Source: Paenibacillus farraposensis (lineage in GTDB: Bacteria; Bacillota; Bacilli; Paenibacillales; Paenibacillaceae). From it: DNA of 64,000 nt. The stretch lies in the NCBI RefSeq assembly GCF_020736845.1, contig NZ_JAFFQR010000112.1, positions 124,001 to 188,000 of the forward strand. The letters run 5' to 3'. Shown piece by piece: positions 26,601-36,570 of the stretch. A model generated the notes under the pieces. The model did not search any database, was not told the DNA's origin, and saw nothing but the letters and a program-made list of their open reading frames with translations. Numbering within the stretch: position 1 is the first letter of the stretch; every line of letters begins with the position of its first letter. The translations under genes and the position numbers were made by a program.

Positions 26601-29600
26601 ATGACTTCTTTGCTACAAAACAGCACACAAACAGCGCCATCCCCGTTCCTGGTGCCCTTGGATTTTGCACGTGTACAACGCAAACATGTATTCTCTACTT
26701 ATCAAGTAGAGCTGGAAGCGTCCATCTCGGAGCAGCTGAACCAGCACAAAGCTGCGGAAGACACGCAGGTGTTGCTATTGTCGGCGTATGCTGCCTGGTT
26801 GTATCGTCTGTCCGCAGAAGAGGAAGTATCTTTTTCTACTTTTGTACCTCACTCCGGCATGTTGACAGTTTCACTAACGCTTGAAAAAGAAACGACTTTC
26901 CATGAACTGGAAGTCCTGTTTCAGGAAATGCTTCGCAAGCCTGACGCTTATCTGGCAGAGCCACAAGCGGATACATCATTCTCGGCAAACCTGCCTGCAG
27001 ACCGTGGTGCAGAATCCCGTATTATGGACTGGGCTGTCAGCCAATACAATGGAGCTTATCAAATGCAGATACGGTATGATGATTCACTCCTTTCGGAAAC
27101 AACGATTGTCCGGTACGCAGAATATTTTGAAACCCTTCTGCGCGGAGCACTAACCAGCAACCATGCTACTGTTAATTCCATTGATATTTTGTCTGATGCG
27201 GACCGGGCTGCTCATGAAGCCTTAAATAACACAGCCGTACAATACCCTGAGCATCAAACCATTCACGGAATGTTTGAGGAGGCTGCTTCACAATATCCTG
27301 ATCGTCCGGCTATCGCTTCGCACGCCGGAGAATATACATACCGTGAGCTGAACGAACGTGCTAACCAGGTCGCACGTGTGTTGCTGTCCAAGGGCCTTGC
27401 AAAAGGCGAATTCGTGACCATCTTCATGGAGCGAAGCCTGGAAACCGTCATTTCCCTGCTCGGCATTCTGAAGGCGGGGGGTGTATATGTCCCTGTCGAC
27501 CCGGCCCACCCTGCTGAACGGAGCAGCTACATTGTTGAGGATACACGCTCTCCCTTTGTCCTGACGACTTCCGTACTCGCCGAACAGGCGGCTGAACTGT
27601 GCGGTTCCATTGATACCGTAAAAGAAATCTTGGCCATTAACGGACCGCTCGCAGGCTATGCTGCAAGCAATCCGAACGTTAATGTGGGGCCGGATGATCT
27701 CGCTTATGTTATTTATACCTCCGGCTCGACAGGCAAGCCCAAAGGCGCCCTCATCGCTCACCGTGGTGTCGTGAATCTGGGAGCTGTTGTACAACGTGAT
27801 TGTGATATTACACCTCAGGATGTGCTGACCCAATTCGCGACCTACAGCTTCGATGCATCCGTTTGGGATACAATTGGAGCCTTGTTCTACGGTGCAAAGC
27901 TGTACCTGCTGTCTCCCGAAGAACGTGTGTCGGTTGAAGAATTCGCTGAAGCCATTGCACGTACCGGAACGACGATCATTACGATTTTGCCGACGGTCTT
28001 CTTCAATCAGCTCTCTACGTACTTGTCTGACGAAGGCTACCGCAAACTTGCCAAAGTACGGATTGTCACCGTAGCAGGTGAAGCACTGTACGGCTCGCAA
28101 GTTCGAGCGTTCCAGAGAAAATTCGGTACAGATACAGACATTGTGAATGTATATGGACCGACGGAGTGCACGGTTGCGACGACGACCCACCGTGTTCGCG
28201 GTGCTGTGCCTGAGCATGTCGTCAACATTCCAATCGGCAAACCGATTTATAATTACAAAGTCTACATCGTCAACGATGATAACAAGCTGTGCCCTGTCAA
28301 TATACCTGGTGAAGTGTGCATCGCTACCCCTGCGCTGGCTCATGGCTATCTGCATCAGCCGGAGCGTACAGCACAATCATTTGTGGACAACCCTTTTATT
28401 CCGGGTGAAAAAATGTACCGCTCGGGTGATATTGCCAAGCTGCTGCCGGACGGCACGATTGAATATGTAAGCCGGAAGGACTCCCAGCTCAAAATTCGGG
28501 GAAACCGGATCGAAATTGGAGAAATTGAAGACCATTTTGCCAAATATCCGGGCGTTCAGGATGTGGCTGTCGTGGCCGTCAAGGACCACACGGAGCAAAA
28601 TATGCTAGTAGGCTATTTCACCACTTCGGACGGGCAATCCATCCCGCAGGACATCATTCAATCTTATATCGGAAACAAGCTGCCTTCTTATTTTGTACCA
28701 AGCCATGTCGTGCATCTGGAAACCATGCCGATTTCGCCGACTGGCAAGATTGACCGGAAAAAGCTGGCCTTACGTCCGCTTCCTGAGGTATCTGACCTTT
28801 CATTTCGCGGGGAGCCTGTCCGGGAAGGAACCGAAACACTCATTGCAGAAGCATGGACACAAGTGCTTGGTAAAAACAACATCGGCGCAACCGATGATTT
28901 CTTCCTGGTCGGAGGCGATTCGCTTCGTGTCATTCATGTGCTGGCTATTTTGAAGCCGCGTTATGGGGCGCTGCGTATCGGGGACTTTTTCCGTTACAAA
29001 ACGATTCGTGAGCTTGCGCAATACGTGGAGCAATTAGGTACGGAACAAGCACTACAACGCAAACCGCTCGCCATTCCTCAAGAAAAAACAGACTTGAACG
29101 AGCATCCGATTGAACTATCCGGCCATTCGGTCATGGCTGAAGTGCGCGACATGCGTGTGATTCTGTTGACCGGATCTACCGGCTATCTTGGCTCACACAT
29201 TCTGTATGATCTGCTTCATCGGACAGAAGCAAAAGTATACGCGATCGTGCGCCCTTCTAAGAATGGCCCGTCTGGGATCGAGCGTATTCAGTCTGTCATG
29301 GCAGGATATTTCGGACCAGGTATCTCCGGCTTGATCGAGGAACGAGTCAAAGCTGTGTACGGAGATCTGGAGCAGCCGGATCTTGGCCTCTCTTCCGCAG
29401 ACCGTCATATGCTGGAGCGCCAAATCGATGGTATCATTCACAGCGCCGCCGATGTTCGCCATTTTGGTGATTCTGCAGCCTTTAATCGTACCAATGTGAC
29501 GGGAACGCTGGAGCTGCTGAAAATTGCCCAGGCGAAGCCAGGAGTATCCTTCCACCATGTATCAACGATGGGCATACCGGAGGATCTTGCCAACGAGGGG

Positions 29601-30296
29601 AAATGGGAATCCGTACTGGATATGTCTTCCTTCCCGGATGAGCTGAGCGTGGACAACCTGTACACGAACAGTAAGCTGGCGGCAGAAAAGCTGTTGTTCC
29701 AGGCAGCCCAGCTAGGTACACCTGTCTCCATCTATCGTGCGGGTAATTTGACAGCCCACTCGGCGAACGGACGCTTCCAGCGCAATATCGACAGCAATGC
29801 CTACTATCGAATGATGAAAGCGATGCTGCTGCTCGGGAAGGCACCACAGGCCGATTGGCATACAGACTTTACACCGATTGACTATGCCAGCCGCGCGATT
29901 GTAGAGCTGTCCGTTCATCAAAAAAGCACAAACCGTATTTTCCATATCTGCAACCCGCATCCACTGCCGTATGATGAACTGATTGCTATGGTCAACCAGC
30001 TTGACTATGCCGTGGAAACCCTGCCTTTTGACGATTACAGCACTTGGCTGCTGAACCCGTCATCCGGTATTCAGGAGGATGCGCTTCATCTTGCTATGGG
30101 ACAGCTCGAAGGCGACGGAGCCAAAGATTCTGCTTATCGGTACGGATGCACTGTAACCGCGTCAATACTGGAGCAGACGGGCGTTCAATGCCCGGCAACC
30201 GACCTGAAGTTTATTCGGAACCTGATCCAGCACGCCGTTGAGATCGGTTATTTCCCGGCTTCATCCAAAATATCGGCAAAAGCAACACAGAGGTAA
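26601..30296 (+). CDS. Single-module NRPS with reductase release (degenerate C - A - PCP - R)
   Basis: Activates one amino or aryl acid, loads it on a carrier protein and should release it by NAD(P)H reduction as an aldehyde or alcohol. In 1231 residues: 1-200 resembles the tail of a condensation domain without HHxxxDG; 240-720 is the adenylation domain (YTYRELNERAN, YTSGSTGKPKG near 372, NVYGPTEC near 514, YRSGD near 605, PTGKIDRKK near 712); the carrier has GGDSL (Ser near 772); 855-1215 is a Thioester-reductase with LLTGSTGYLGS and YTNSK (near 1020). By-eye pocket residues begin D-A-W-T, as in Phe-type pockets, but continue T-A-V-V-A, which I do not recognise. No partner synthetase, phosphopantetheinyl transferase or exporter is adjacent. 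Confidence 0.9.
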   Translation: MTSLLQNSTQTAPSPFLVPLDFARVQRKHVFSTYQVELEASISEQLNQHKAAEDTQVLLLSAYAAWLYRLSAEEEVSFSTFVPHSGMLTVSLTLEKETTFHELEVLFQEMLRKPDAYLAEPQADTSFSANLPADRGAESRIMDWAVSQYNGAYQMQIRYDDSLLSETTIVRYAEYFETLLRGALTSNHATVNSIDILSDADRAAHEALNNTAVQYPEHQTIHGMFEEAASQYPDRPAIASHAGEYTYRELNERANQVARVLLSKGLAKGEFVTIFMERSLETVISLLGILKAGGVYVPVDPAHPAERSSYIVEDTRSPFVLTTSVLAEQAAELCGSIDTVKEILAINGPLAGYAASNPNVNVGPDDLAYVIYTSGSTGKPKGALIAHRGVVNLGAVVQRDCDITPQDVLTQFATYSFDASVWDTIGALFYGAKLYLLSPEERVSVEEFAEAIARTGTTIITILPTVFFNQLSTYLSDEGYRKLAKVRIVTVAGEALYGSQVRAFQRKFGTDTDIVNVYGPTECTVATTTHRVRGAVPEHVVNIPIGKPIYNYKVYIVNDDNKLCPVNIPGEVCIATPALAHGYLHQPERTAQSFVDNPFIPGEKMYRSGDIAKLLPDGTIEYVSRKDSQLKIRGNRIEIGEIEDHFAKYPGVQDVAVVAVKDHTEQNMLVGYFTTSDGQSIPQDIIQSYIGNKLPSYFVPSHVVHLETMPISPTGKIDRKKLALRPLPEVSDLSFRGEPVREGTETLIAEAWTQVLGKNNIGATDDFFLVGGDSLRVIHVLAILKPRYGALRIGDFFRYKTIRELAQYVEQLGTEQALQRKPLAIPQEKTDLNEHPIELSGHSVMAEVRDMRVILLTGSTGYLGSHILYDLLHRTEAKVYAIVRPSKNGPSGIERIQSVMAGYFGPGISGLIEERVKAVYGDLEQPDLGLSSADRHMLERQIDGIIHSAADVRHFGDSAAFNRTNVTGTLELLKIAQAKPGVSFHHVSTMGIPEDLANEGKWESVLDMSSFPDELSVDNLYTNSKLAAEKLLFQAAQLGTPVSIYRAGNLTAHSANGRFQRNIDSNAYYRMMKAMLLLGKAPQADWHTDFTPIDYASRAIVELSVHQKSTNRIFHICNPHPLPYDELIAMVNQLDYAVETLPFDDYSTWLLNPSSGIQEDALHLAMGQLEGDGAKDSAYRYGCTVTASILEQTGVQCPATDLKFIRNLIQHAVEIGYFPASSKISAKATQR

Positions 30297-30413
30297 CAAA
30301 GTTGTGATATTTCCCCCGCGTGGGTTAGATATGATAGACTATATTTTGCTAGTTTTAAATTTAGTATTAGCCTCTATTCTCAGAATTTTTTGCATGCGGG
30401 GGATGTCATTCAC

Positions 30414-31412
30414 ATGAAACACATTTTTTTTAAAAGAGCGCTACTGATCATAGGCTTGATGGCTGTTTTAGGAATTTTGGTGTATGAAGCACGTACCATA
30501 TATCACACGCCTGTAGCCAAAGGAACTCACCGTACACGCACGGCGCATGCAGACCGGCTGGTACGCCATCTGTTCTCACTTACACCTACGCCGGATAAAG
30601 TATATTATCAGAACAAAGTCATTGTCCTCATGTATCATGAGGTGACCAAGGCCCCGCCTGATCCTGGTGCTCTCAAGCTAACTAATTTTACAAAGCAACT
30701 GGACGAAATGAAAGCGAACGGCTTCCGCTGGATCACAATGAAAGAATATACGGACTTTATTTTGCATAAAGCCAAGGTCCCCGATAATGCGGTGCTTATG
30801 ACATTTGACGACGGTTATGAATCCTTTTATACGGATACCTTCCCGGTGCTGAAAAAGTACCGTGTACCGGCGACCAATTTTCTCATCACGTCCACCATCA
30901 GCAATCCCAAGCATATTGGGATTCGAAAGCTGACATGGGACCAAATTAAACAAATGCATGCCGAGGGAATTGATTTTTACAGTCATACCAATGACCAACA
31001 TGCATACGGGTACACCAACACAGCACACACCAAGCAAAAGCCGTTGCTGATGGGTCCGGTGTACTCGAAAAAGCTGGGGCGGATGGAAACCGAGCAAGAG
31101 TTTAAGCAGCGGGTATACACCGATCTGGACACGTCTGACAAGAAGCTGTTCAAGCATCTGCATAATGACCGGAACGTTCTTGCCTTCCCTTACGGCGGAT
31201 ATACCGAGGAAACGCTGAAGATTTGCCGTTCCCTGGGCATTAACGTCACGTTCACGGTGAAGCGTGGCATTAATTCACCTGGACAATTGAACGGCTATCG
31301 CGTCAATGCAGGCGGAATTCACAATATTCCGGAAGTTCTGGTGCAATATATGAAGGAGGGTGCTCCCCTTCGGCCATTGCCTTTTGCTCAAGGGCCTAAC
31401 CAAGCATTATAG
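30414..31412 (+). CDS. Polysaccharide deacetylase family protein, secreted or membrane-anchored
   Basis: NodB-domain deacetylase of 332 residues. An N-terminal hydrophobic segment (about 8-24) acts as signal anchor. The catalytic domain has VLMYHEV (start of the domain), LMTFDDGYESF with the Asp-Asp pair (metal and base), and the metal His region DFYSHTNDQHAYG. AFPYGGYTEE gives the later conserved motif. This arrangement is closest to PgaB/IcaB-like enzymes that remove acetyl groups from extracellular poly-N-acetylglucosamine. ATG 30414 lies 10 nt after GGGGGA. Located 117 bp after the NRPS gene with no terminator visible between; whether they share a transcript is uncertain. Confidence 0.88.
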   Translation: MKHIFFKRALLIIGLMAVLGILVYEARTIYHTPVAKGTHRTRTAHADRLVRHLFSLTPTPDKVYYQNKVIVLMYHEVTKAPPDPGALKLTNFTKQLDEMKANGFRWITMKEYTDFILHKAKVPDNAVLMTFDDGYESFYTDTFPVLKKYRVPATNFLITSTISNPKHIGIRKLTWDQIKQMHAEGIDFYSHTNDQHAYGYTNTAHTKQKPLLMGPVYSKKLGRMETEQEFKQRVYTDLDTSDKKLFKHLHNDRNVLAFPYGGYTEETLKICRSLGINVTFTVKRGINSPGQLNGYRVNAGGIHNIPEVLVQYMKEGAPLRPLPFAQGPNQAL

Positions 31413-31434
31413 ACGTAATCGGCTCATATGAAAA

Positions 31435-31477
31435 AAAGAACCTTTAAACCATGCAAGCTGCGGTTTAAAGGTTCTTT
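31435..31477. terminator. Two-way terminator
   Basis: Perfect 16-bp arms AAAGAACCTTTAAACC and GGTTTAAAGGTTCTTT, 11-nt loop, with A-run before and T-rich sequence after. Ends the deacetylase unit and the convergent TraX-like gene. Confidence 0.9.
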
Positions 31478-31496
31478 GTCGTTTATAAGACAAGGC

Positions 31497-32114
31497 TCAA
31501 AGCCAAATGCGAATCACCGCGATAACAGCCAAATGTACCGGGTAAAAGCTGCGCCACAACCAGCGCGGAACCCGGCTATTAAATCCACTCTCTCCTGCAA
31601 AGCATACGATCAGAATGCTGGACAGCAGGCTGAAATGCTGAAGATTGGCATGGTGCGCCAGATCATACACCACGTTCAAAGCAAAATGGGCCGCAATGAT
31701 CATATATGAACGTGTGTAGCGATAAATAAGGACAAGCAGCAGGCCATAGGCTCCGTAATCCATCTGGCTAAGCTCCATCATCAGGGCTGTGAGGACATAT
31801 AAGCCTGTAATTGCCGCTACACGCTTCATACGGGACGCAGCGGCCAGTGCCAGCAACGATGTCAGCAGTGTCCAGATCACATTCAGTCTATGTACATCCA
31901 ACGCCAGCATATAAGGCAGTTGGGAAACCAGGGCTAGTCCCAGCAGACGAAGCATATAGCCCCGCATATTACGAGTACGGGTATACCCTAGATACAGCGC
32001 GTACATATAGATGGGAAAAGCTAGCCTGCCGGCAATTCTCCAGGCTGGATCGGTCGGAAAAAACACCAGTCCGACATGGTCAATCAGCATTGTCAGCATG
32101 GCCAACCAGTACAT
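31497..32114 (-). CDS. TraX family membrane protein
   Basis: Membrane protein of 205 residues with seven or so hydrophobic segments. Family signature MLTMLIDHVGLVFFP near the start and RIAGRLAFPIYMYAL at about 30-44. TraX acetylates F pilin in E. coli, but chromosomal relatives in Firmicutes are of unknown function and lack a conjugation system, as here. ATG 32114 follows AAGGGGG by 6 nt; the ATG at 32147 is 11 codons upstream with no ribosome site. It is convergent with the deacetylase gene. Confidence 0.85.
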   Translation of the reverse strand: MYWLAMLTMLIDHVGLVFFPTDPAWRIAGRLAFPIYMYALYLGYTRTRNMRGYMLRLLGLALVSQLPYMLALDVHRLNVIWTLLTSLLALAAASRMKRVAAITGLYVLTALMMELSQMDYGAYGLLLVLIYRYTRSYMIIAAHFALNVVYDLAHHANLQHFSLLSSILIVCFAGESGFNSRVPRWLWRSFYPVHLAVIAVIRIWL

Positions 32115-32488
32115 ATAAGGCCCCCTTATGTTAGTTTTAAGGTACATAGCAAATCCTTGCGGATAAGCAATTCCTATGAGCTCCTGTCTCTACCCTGTGA
32201 CCATCAGCGTATGTATTTTGTTGAAACAGTATCAGGACCGCATCATAGACGTAATATGGGGTAATATATATTATAGATAAGCATGGATCAGCGCACTTCA
32301 GCAGTAACCGACAATTCATCAAATTTTAATCATAGATTAGCTTGTTTTCAAATTTAAAATGTGTCACAATTAACAATGTGATACATACTAATTATATGTT
32401 TAACGTGTGCAATAAGCTACATTTAAATGCGCCTATGTACATTGTGCTTGATATGTATTATGTACAAAAACCCTGAGGAGGAGATCAA
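32115..32488. other. Intergenic region upstream of transaldolase
   Basis: About 370 bp of AT-rich DNA without a supported gene. It must carry the promoters of the divergent TraX-like and transaldolase genes. An imperfect inverted repeat TGTCACA (32361-32367) / TGTGATA, 8 bp apart, is the only regulatory-looking element that I see; no regulator family can be assigned. Confidence 0.4.
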
Positions 32489-33136
32489 ATGAAATTTTTC
32501 TTGGATACTGGTAACATTGAAGAAATCAAACGTATTGAACGTTTGGGTCTGGTTGACGGTGTAACAACAAACCCTTCGCTGATCGCCAAGGAAGGCCGAG
32601 TGTTCAAGGAAGTCATTCAGGAGATTTGCAGCATCGTCAAAGGCCCTGTAAGCGCTGAGGTTATTGGCCTGAAGGCTGAAGATATGCTCAAGGAAGCTTA
32701 TGACATTGCGAAGTGGGCACCTAACGTTGTTATCAAGCTGCCTATGACCGAGGATGGCTTGTACGCTTGCAACGAGCTGACCAAGAACGGAATCAAAACG
32801 AATGTCACACTGATTTTCTCCGCGGCACAAGGTTTGATGGCTGCCAAAGCTGGCGCTACCTTTATCAGCCCATTCGTAGGCCGTCTGGATGATATCGCTG
32901 TTGACGGCATGAAGCTGATTCGTGAGCTGAGACAAATTTTGGACATTCATGGTCTGAAATCCGAAATTATTGCAGCCTCCATCCGCAACATCAAGCATGT
33001 GGAAGATGCTGCTCTGGCTGGCGCGCACATCTCTACTATTCCAGGTTCCCTGCTTCCTTCCCTGTGGAAACATCCACTTACAGATATCGGTATTGAACGC
33101 TTCCTGAAGGACTGGGAAACTGTACCCAAGGCTTAA
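32489..33136 (+). CDS. tal: Transaldolase, TalC subfamily
   Basis: Transfers a dihydroxyacetone unit between pentose-phosphate and glycolytic sugars. Schiff-base Lys83 in VVIKLPMT. The 215-residue TalC subfamily includes fructose-6-phosphate aldolases, which are told apart by two residues: here Glu in VSAEVIG (Gln in FSA) and Phe in ISPFVGR (Tyr in FSA), both of the transaldolase type. Start ATG 32489 follows GAGGAGGAG. With rpiA at 23 kb it represents the non-oxidative pentose phosphate branch. Its terminator follows at 33176. Confidence 0.94.
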   Translation: MKFFLDTGNIEEIKRIERLGLVDGVTTNPSLIAKEGRVFKEVIQEICSIVKGPVSAEVIGLKAEDMLKEAYDIAKWAPNVVIKLPMTEDGLYACNELTKNGIKTNVTLIFSAAQGLMAAKAGATFISPFVGRLDDIAVDGMKLIRELRQILDIHGLKSEIIAASIRNIKHVEDAALAGAHISTIPGSLLPSLWKHPLTDIGIERFLKDWETVPKA

Positions 33137-33175
33137 TACGCCCCTGATGACACAAACATATTCAACATATTTCCA

Positions 33176-33205
33176 AACAGTCCGTAATTCACGGGCTGTT
33201 TTTTG
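33176..33205 (+). terminator. Terminator of transaldolase
   Basis: Arms AACAGTCCGT and ACGGGCTGTT with a 5-nt loop, followed by a T run on the plus strand. About 40 bp after the stop codon. Confidence 0.85.
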
Positions 33206-33439
33206 CTTTCCCCTCTTCCGCATATTTCCTCTCTTTCGCAAAAGTCGAAAGCGCATGTGTCCCTTAAGGGATAACAAAAAAGCATCCGTTCCCATCGTTT
33301 CATGGATTCGGGTGCTTTTACTTTGGACATATATCCGCTTTTATTTCACAGGCGTTTTGCGTCTTGGCTTGGGAAAAAGCGGCTTTTGCCGCCTTCTTTC
33401 TGCCAGCACCTCATCGCTTGCAAATGATGAACGGGTGGG

Positions 33440-34651
33440 TCATATTGCCGTTTCATCCTGCTCCGGTTTAACCGCAAACAGCATCAACAGAGCGGCGACT
33501 CCTCCCACTCCGGCCATCATGCCAAAAAGCAGGGCATGTCCGCTGCTCCCCAGCAACAGAGATACAACCGGAGGACCTAGCGACACTCCAACAAAACGCA
33601 TGCTGCTGTACAAAGCGGTAATCGTTCCACGCTCTGCTTTTTCAATTCCTTTTGTAATCAAAGCATCCAGACAAGGCAGTGCCAGTCCGATTCCCCCGCC
33701 CCCTAATGCAAACAAGCCGATCACCACATAAATATGCTCAACCAATCCAAGAATACCAACGCTGATCGTCAATATGGCCAAACCGCCAAAACCAATCCAT
33801 TTCATGCGCTTTTTATGCTTGCCTATAAACTTGCCCCCCAAATACGAGCATAGACAAAGAGAAATCAGCGGGATGGCCAGCACAAAGCCTTTCCAGACTC
33901 CATGAAGGTTGTAGCGGCTTTCCAATATCTCGGACAAGTAGAACTGAATGCCAAAAATGACGAACATACAAATACCGCCCATGGCGAAAATGGCATATAG
34001 CCAGCGTCCATTATCGGCAAGCACCTGCTTTACATTTTCAGCAAACTCTCGAAACGTAATCGGCTGGTTTTTGCGCTTGGGCACATGGATCAGCCAAAGC
34101 ACCAACACAAGCGAAATCAGACAGAATCCCGGAATAACCACCAGTGGTAAAAACCACAGAACTGCTCCGAGCGCAGCACCAAGTATCGGGCTTAACACTT
34201 TTCCGAATGTATTATAGGTCTCGACCACACCCAGATTTTTACTGGCCTCATTCTCGTCCTCATACAAATCACCCACAAGCGGGATGACGATTGGAAAAGC
34301 GCCTGCCGCTCCGGCGCCTTGAAGCAGGCGACCGCCAATAATCGTCCAATACGCTGCCAAATCTTGAAGCAGCCATGCTCCCGCTGCAGAAATCCCCCCT
34401 CCGATGACCGTCAAAATGAGACAGGGAACAATCACCGCTTTACGACCATACCGGTCAGAGAGATAGCCTGCAATCGGTATCAATAGAATAGCGATCACCG
34501 CATACACGGTAATCAGCAAGCTAATTCGAAAAGAGCTAACATGCAGCTTGCGTCCAATATCCGGCAAAACAGGAATCAACATGGAATTACCGAGCGTCAT
34601 CATAAGCGGGATGGAACCTAATGCAAGCAGATTCCCTTTATGTTGTCGCAT
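33440..34651 (-). CDS. MFS drug-type transporter
   Basis: Proton-driven efflux carrier of 403 residues with twelve membrane segments. Motif A between helices 2 and 3 reads GYLSDRYGRK and motif C-like glycines are in helix 5 (GRLLQGAGAAGAFPIVIPL). It resembles Gram-positive drug exporters, but substrate is unknown. ATG 34651 has only a weak site (AGGTGG); the preceding 39 codons of open frame overlap a hairpin and are not supported. It is downstream of a chemoreceptor gene on the same strand, separated by a strong hairpin. Confidence 0.88.
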   Translation of the reverse strand: MRQHKGNLLALGSIPLMMTLGNSMLIPVLPDIGRKLHVSSFRISLLITVYAVIAILLIPIAGYLSDRYGRKAVIVPCLILTVIGGGISAAGAWLLQDLAAYWTIIGGRLLQGAGAAGAFPIVIPLVGDLYEDENEASKNLGVVETYNTFGKVLSPILGAALGAVLWFLPLVVIPGFCLISLVLVLWLIHVPKRKNQPITFREFAENVKQVLADNGRWLYAIFAMGGICMFVIFGIQFYLSEILESRYNLHGVWKGFVLAIPLISLCLCSYLGGKFIGKHKKRMKWIGFGGLAILTISVGILGLVEHIYVVIGLFALGGGGIGLALPCLDALITKGIEKAERGTITALYSSMRFVGVSLGPPVVSLLLGSSGHALLFGMMAGVGGVAALLMLFAVKPEQDETAI

Positions 34652-34674
34652 CCCGTTACCACCTTTACAAAAGT

Positions 34675-34711
34675 AATAATACCTGTGCACATGCTTTGAA
34701 CAGGTATTATT
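34675..34711 (-). terminator. Hairpin between chemoreceptor and MFS genes
   Basis: Perfect 12-bp arms AATAATACCTGT and ACAGGTATTATT with a 13-nt loop. On the minus strand it is followed by ACTTTTG, a short T stretch, so it may terminate the chemoreceptor transcript. Because it also sits 24 bp before the MFS start it could instead regulate that gene. Confidence 0.55.
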
Positions 34712-34739
34712 GTGTGTACATAAGTATGAATTTATGCGG

Positions 34740-36455
34740 TTACACCTTAAACCCTCCGACCCTTGCATTCAGAAGCTGCGACATATCCGCCAGCGTATGA
34801 ATAGATGAGGAAATATCCTCCATTGAAGACAGCTGCTCCTCAGCTGCTGCGCTGATACTTTGCGTCCCTCCTGCCGTCTGCTCCGCAACCTCACGAATGC
34901 GCTCTACGGCCTCCACCATTCGCTCGGATCCGTCGGACATCTGTTCCACAGACCGATTTACACTATGAATCTGCCCGCTGACCTGTTGAATCGAGCTTCC
35001 AATCTGGCGAAATGCTGTTTCAGCGGACTGCATCACCTTTACACCGGACTGCACTTCAACCGTTCCGCTCTGCATTGTGGCTGCCACATTTCCTACATGA
35101 TCCTGAATATTTTGTACAAATTGTGTAATTTCCGCTGCCGAGGCCGTTACCTGCTCAGCCAATGTTCTGACCTCTGAGGCTACCACAGCAAATCCTTTGC
35201 CCTGCTCTCCCGCCCTTGCTGCTTCAATGGATGCGTTAAGTGCGAGCATTCCTGTCTGTTTGGCAATTCCGGTAATGACCGAACCAATCATTCCAATCTG
35301 CTCGGCCTGTTCACTCAGCAAACGTACAGCACGTGCAGAGCTGTCTACGCTCTCACTGACTTTTTCCATCTGGCGCATGGCCTGACCTATTGATTGTTCT
35401 CCCGCTGCCGCCTCTTTAGTAACCGTATCAGACAACTCATACACCTGCTGGCTTGTCAGTGCAATATGCTCCAGTTCATGGGCAAGCTCCTTCACGGTAT
35501 CTGTGGTTCGTGTAATATCATCGACCTGGTGCTCCATCCCAGACGCAAGCTCTTCCATGATCCCGGTAGTATGGCGACTGGCCTGGCTCATTTCCGCCGT
35601 ACTTACGCTAACGCGTTCAGCAGTTATGGATAATGTACGCGCCGTATCCTGAGCATCGACGATAATATTGCGAAATCCTTCAATCAACTGATTGTAAGAG
35701 CCGGCAATCATGCCGATCTCGTCTTTGGATGCAATATCGAGCCGGCTGCGCAAATCCCCTCCGCCTTTCGACATTTCCAACAACTGCTCATGCATGTGGT
35801 GCAATGGACGAATGGAACGAATCAAAATGATGGATTGAGCGATACTGTAAATAATGACCAAAAAACCCACGATGCTCGTAATCAAGGTGGTGTTTTTCAT
35901 TGTTTGATGTGCCTGTTGTATTTTGGACACCACCATCTCCTCTTGCTCTTTGACAAATGCCAGCATCTTGACATCAAGCTGCTTGCGCAACACCCGTTCG
36001 TTTTCAAAATCACCCAGCAAATCAGAGAACGGCGGGAAGTTGTCCTTCGTACTCCGGTATCCGGCTGTACTCATCAAACGATGCACCTGATTCAAATAGC
36101 TGTTGATCCCTGTTTTGAGATCAGCCATCTTTTTCTTCACGTCCCCACTGTTCGTATTAAGCAAAGCCTCCGTCTCTTGCAACAGCTTTATAGTTTCACT
36201 TTGCTTACTTTCAATTTCATGCCCGAAATATTCGTCCCGGGTCAGCAAATATCCCCGTTCATCATTGGAAATTCCGTTCAAAAGAAATTGAAGCGACTTG
36301 GAATTATAGGATATCGTTTCCTCACGGTTCATAATATCCTTGTATTCGTTCTCACTATGAACGCTTAAAATGTAATTGGTCAGCAGCATGGCCGCAATCA
36401 CACCTGGAATCAGAAGCGCGCTAATAATCATCTTGGTCTTGATCGTTAAATTCAT
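34740..36455 (-). CDS. Methyl-accepting chemotaxis protein with CHASE3-like sensor
   Basis: Chemoreceptor of 571 residues. Membrane segments at about 8-28 and 185-207 flank a helical extracytoplasmic domain ([17 protein letters not shown] is typical of CHASE3-like four-helix sensors). HAMP follows (about 208-262), then the signalling coiled coil with tip [20 protein letters not shown]. Ligand unknown. ATG 36455 follows GGAGG by 8 nt; the TTG at 36470 lies over the ribosome site. It is a second chemoreceptor in this window and not similar to the first in the sensor part. Confidence 0.92.
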   Translation of the reverse strand: MNLTIKTKMIISALLIPGVIAAMLLTNYILSVHSENEYKDIMNREETISYNSKSLQFLLNGISNDERGYLLTRDEYFGHEIESKQSETIKLLQETEALLNTNSGDVKKKMADLKTGINSYLNQVHRLMSTAGYRSTKDNFPPFSDLLGDFENERVLRKQLDVKMLAFVKEQEEMVVSKIQQAHQTMKNTTLITSIVGFLVIIYSIAQSIILIRSIRPLHHMHEQLLEMSKGGGDLRSRLDIASKDEIGMIAGSYNQLIEGFRNIIVDAQDTARTLSITAERVSVSTAEMSQASRHTTGIMEELASGMEHQVDDITRTTDTVKELAHELEHIALTSQQVYELSDTVTKEAAAGEQSIGQAMRQMEKVSESVDSSARAVRLLSEQAEQIGMIGSVITGIAKQTGMLALNASIEAARAGEQGKGFAVVASEVRTLAEQVTASAAEITQFVQNIQDHVGNVAATMQSGTVEVQSGVKVMQSAETAFRQIGSSIQQVSGQIHSVNRSVEQMSDGSERMVEAVERIREVAEQTAGGTQSISAAAEEQLSSMEDISSSIHTLADMSQLLNARVGGFKV

Positions 36456-36570
36456 GAATCGGTCCTCCAATTATGTCTGATTAAAATGTCCAACTTATAA
36501 TATATCGTTTAATTCCGCAGTTTTCTGAAGCCTTTAAGAAGGATCCGCATGAAAAGTTTGGAAACATACC

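Noticed and set aside
27288..28376. 362-codon minus-strand open frame in the NRPS gene
   Set aside because: Antisense to the adenylation domain whose motifs are all intact; no ribosome site.
32489..33136. Fructose-6-phosphate aldolase
   Set aside because: Diagnostic residues are Glu and Phe, as in transaldolase, not Gln and Tyr.
34675..34711. End of a transposable element
   Set aside because: A 12-bp inverted repeat with 13-nt loop between two intact genes fits a terminator or attenuator; there is no second end or transposase.
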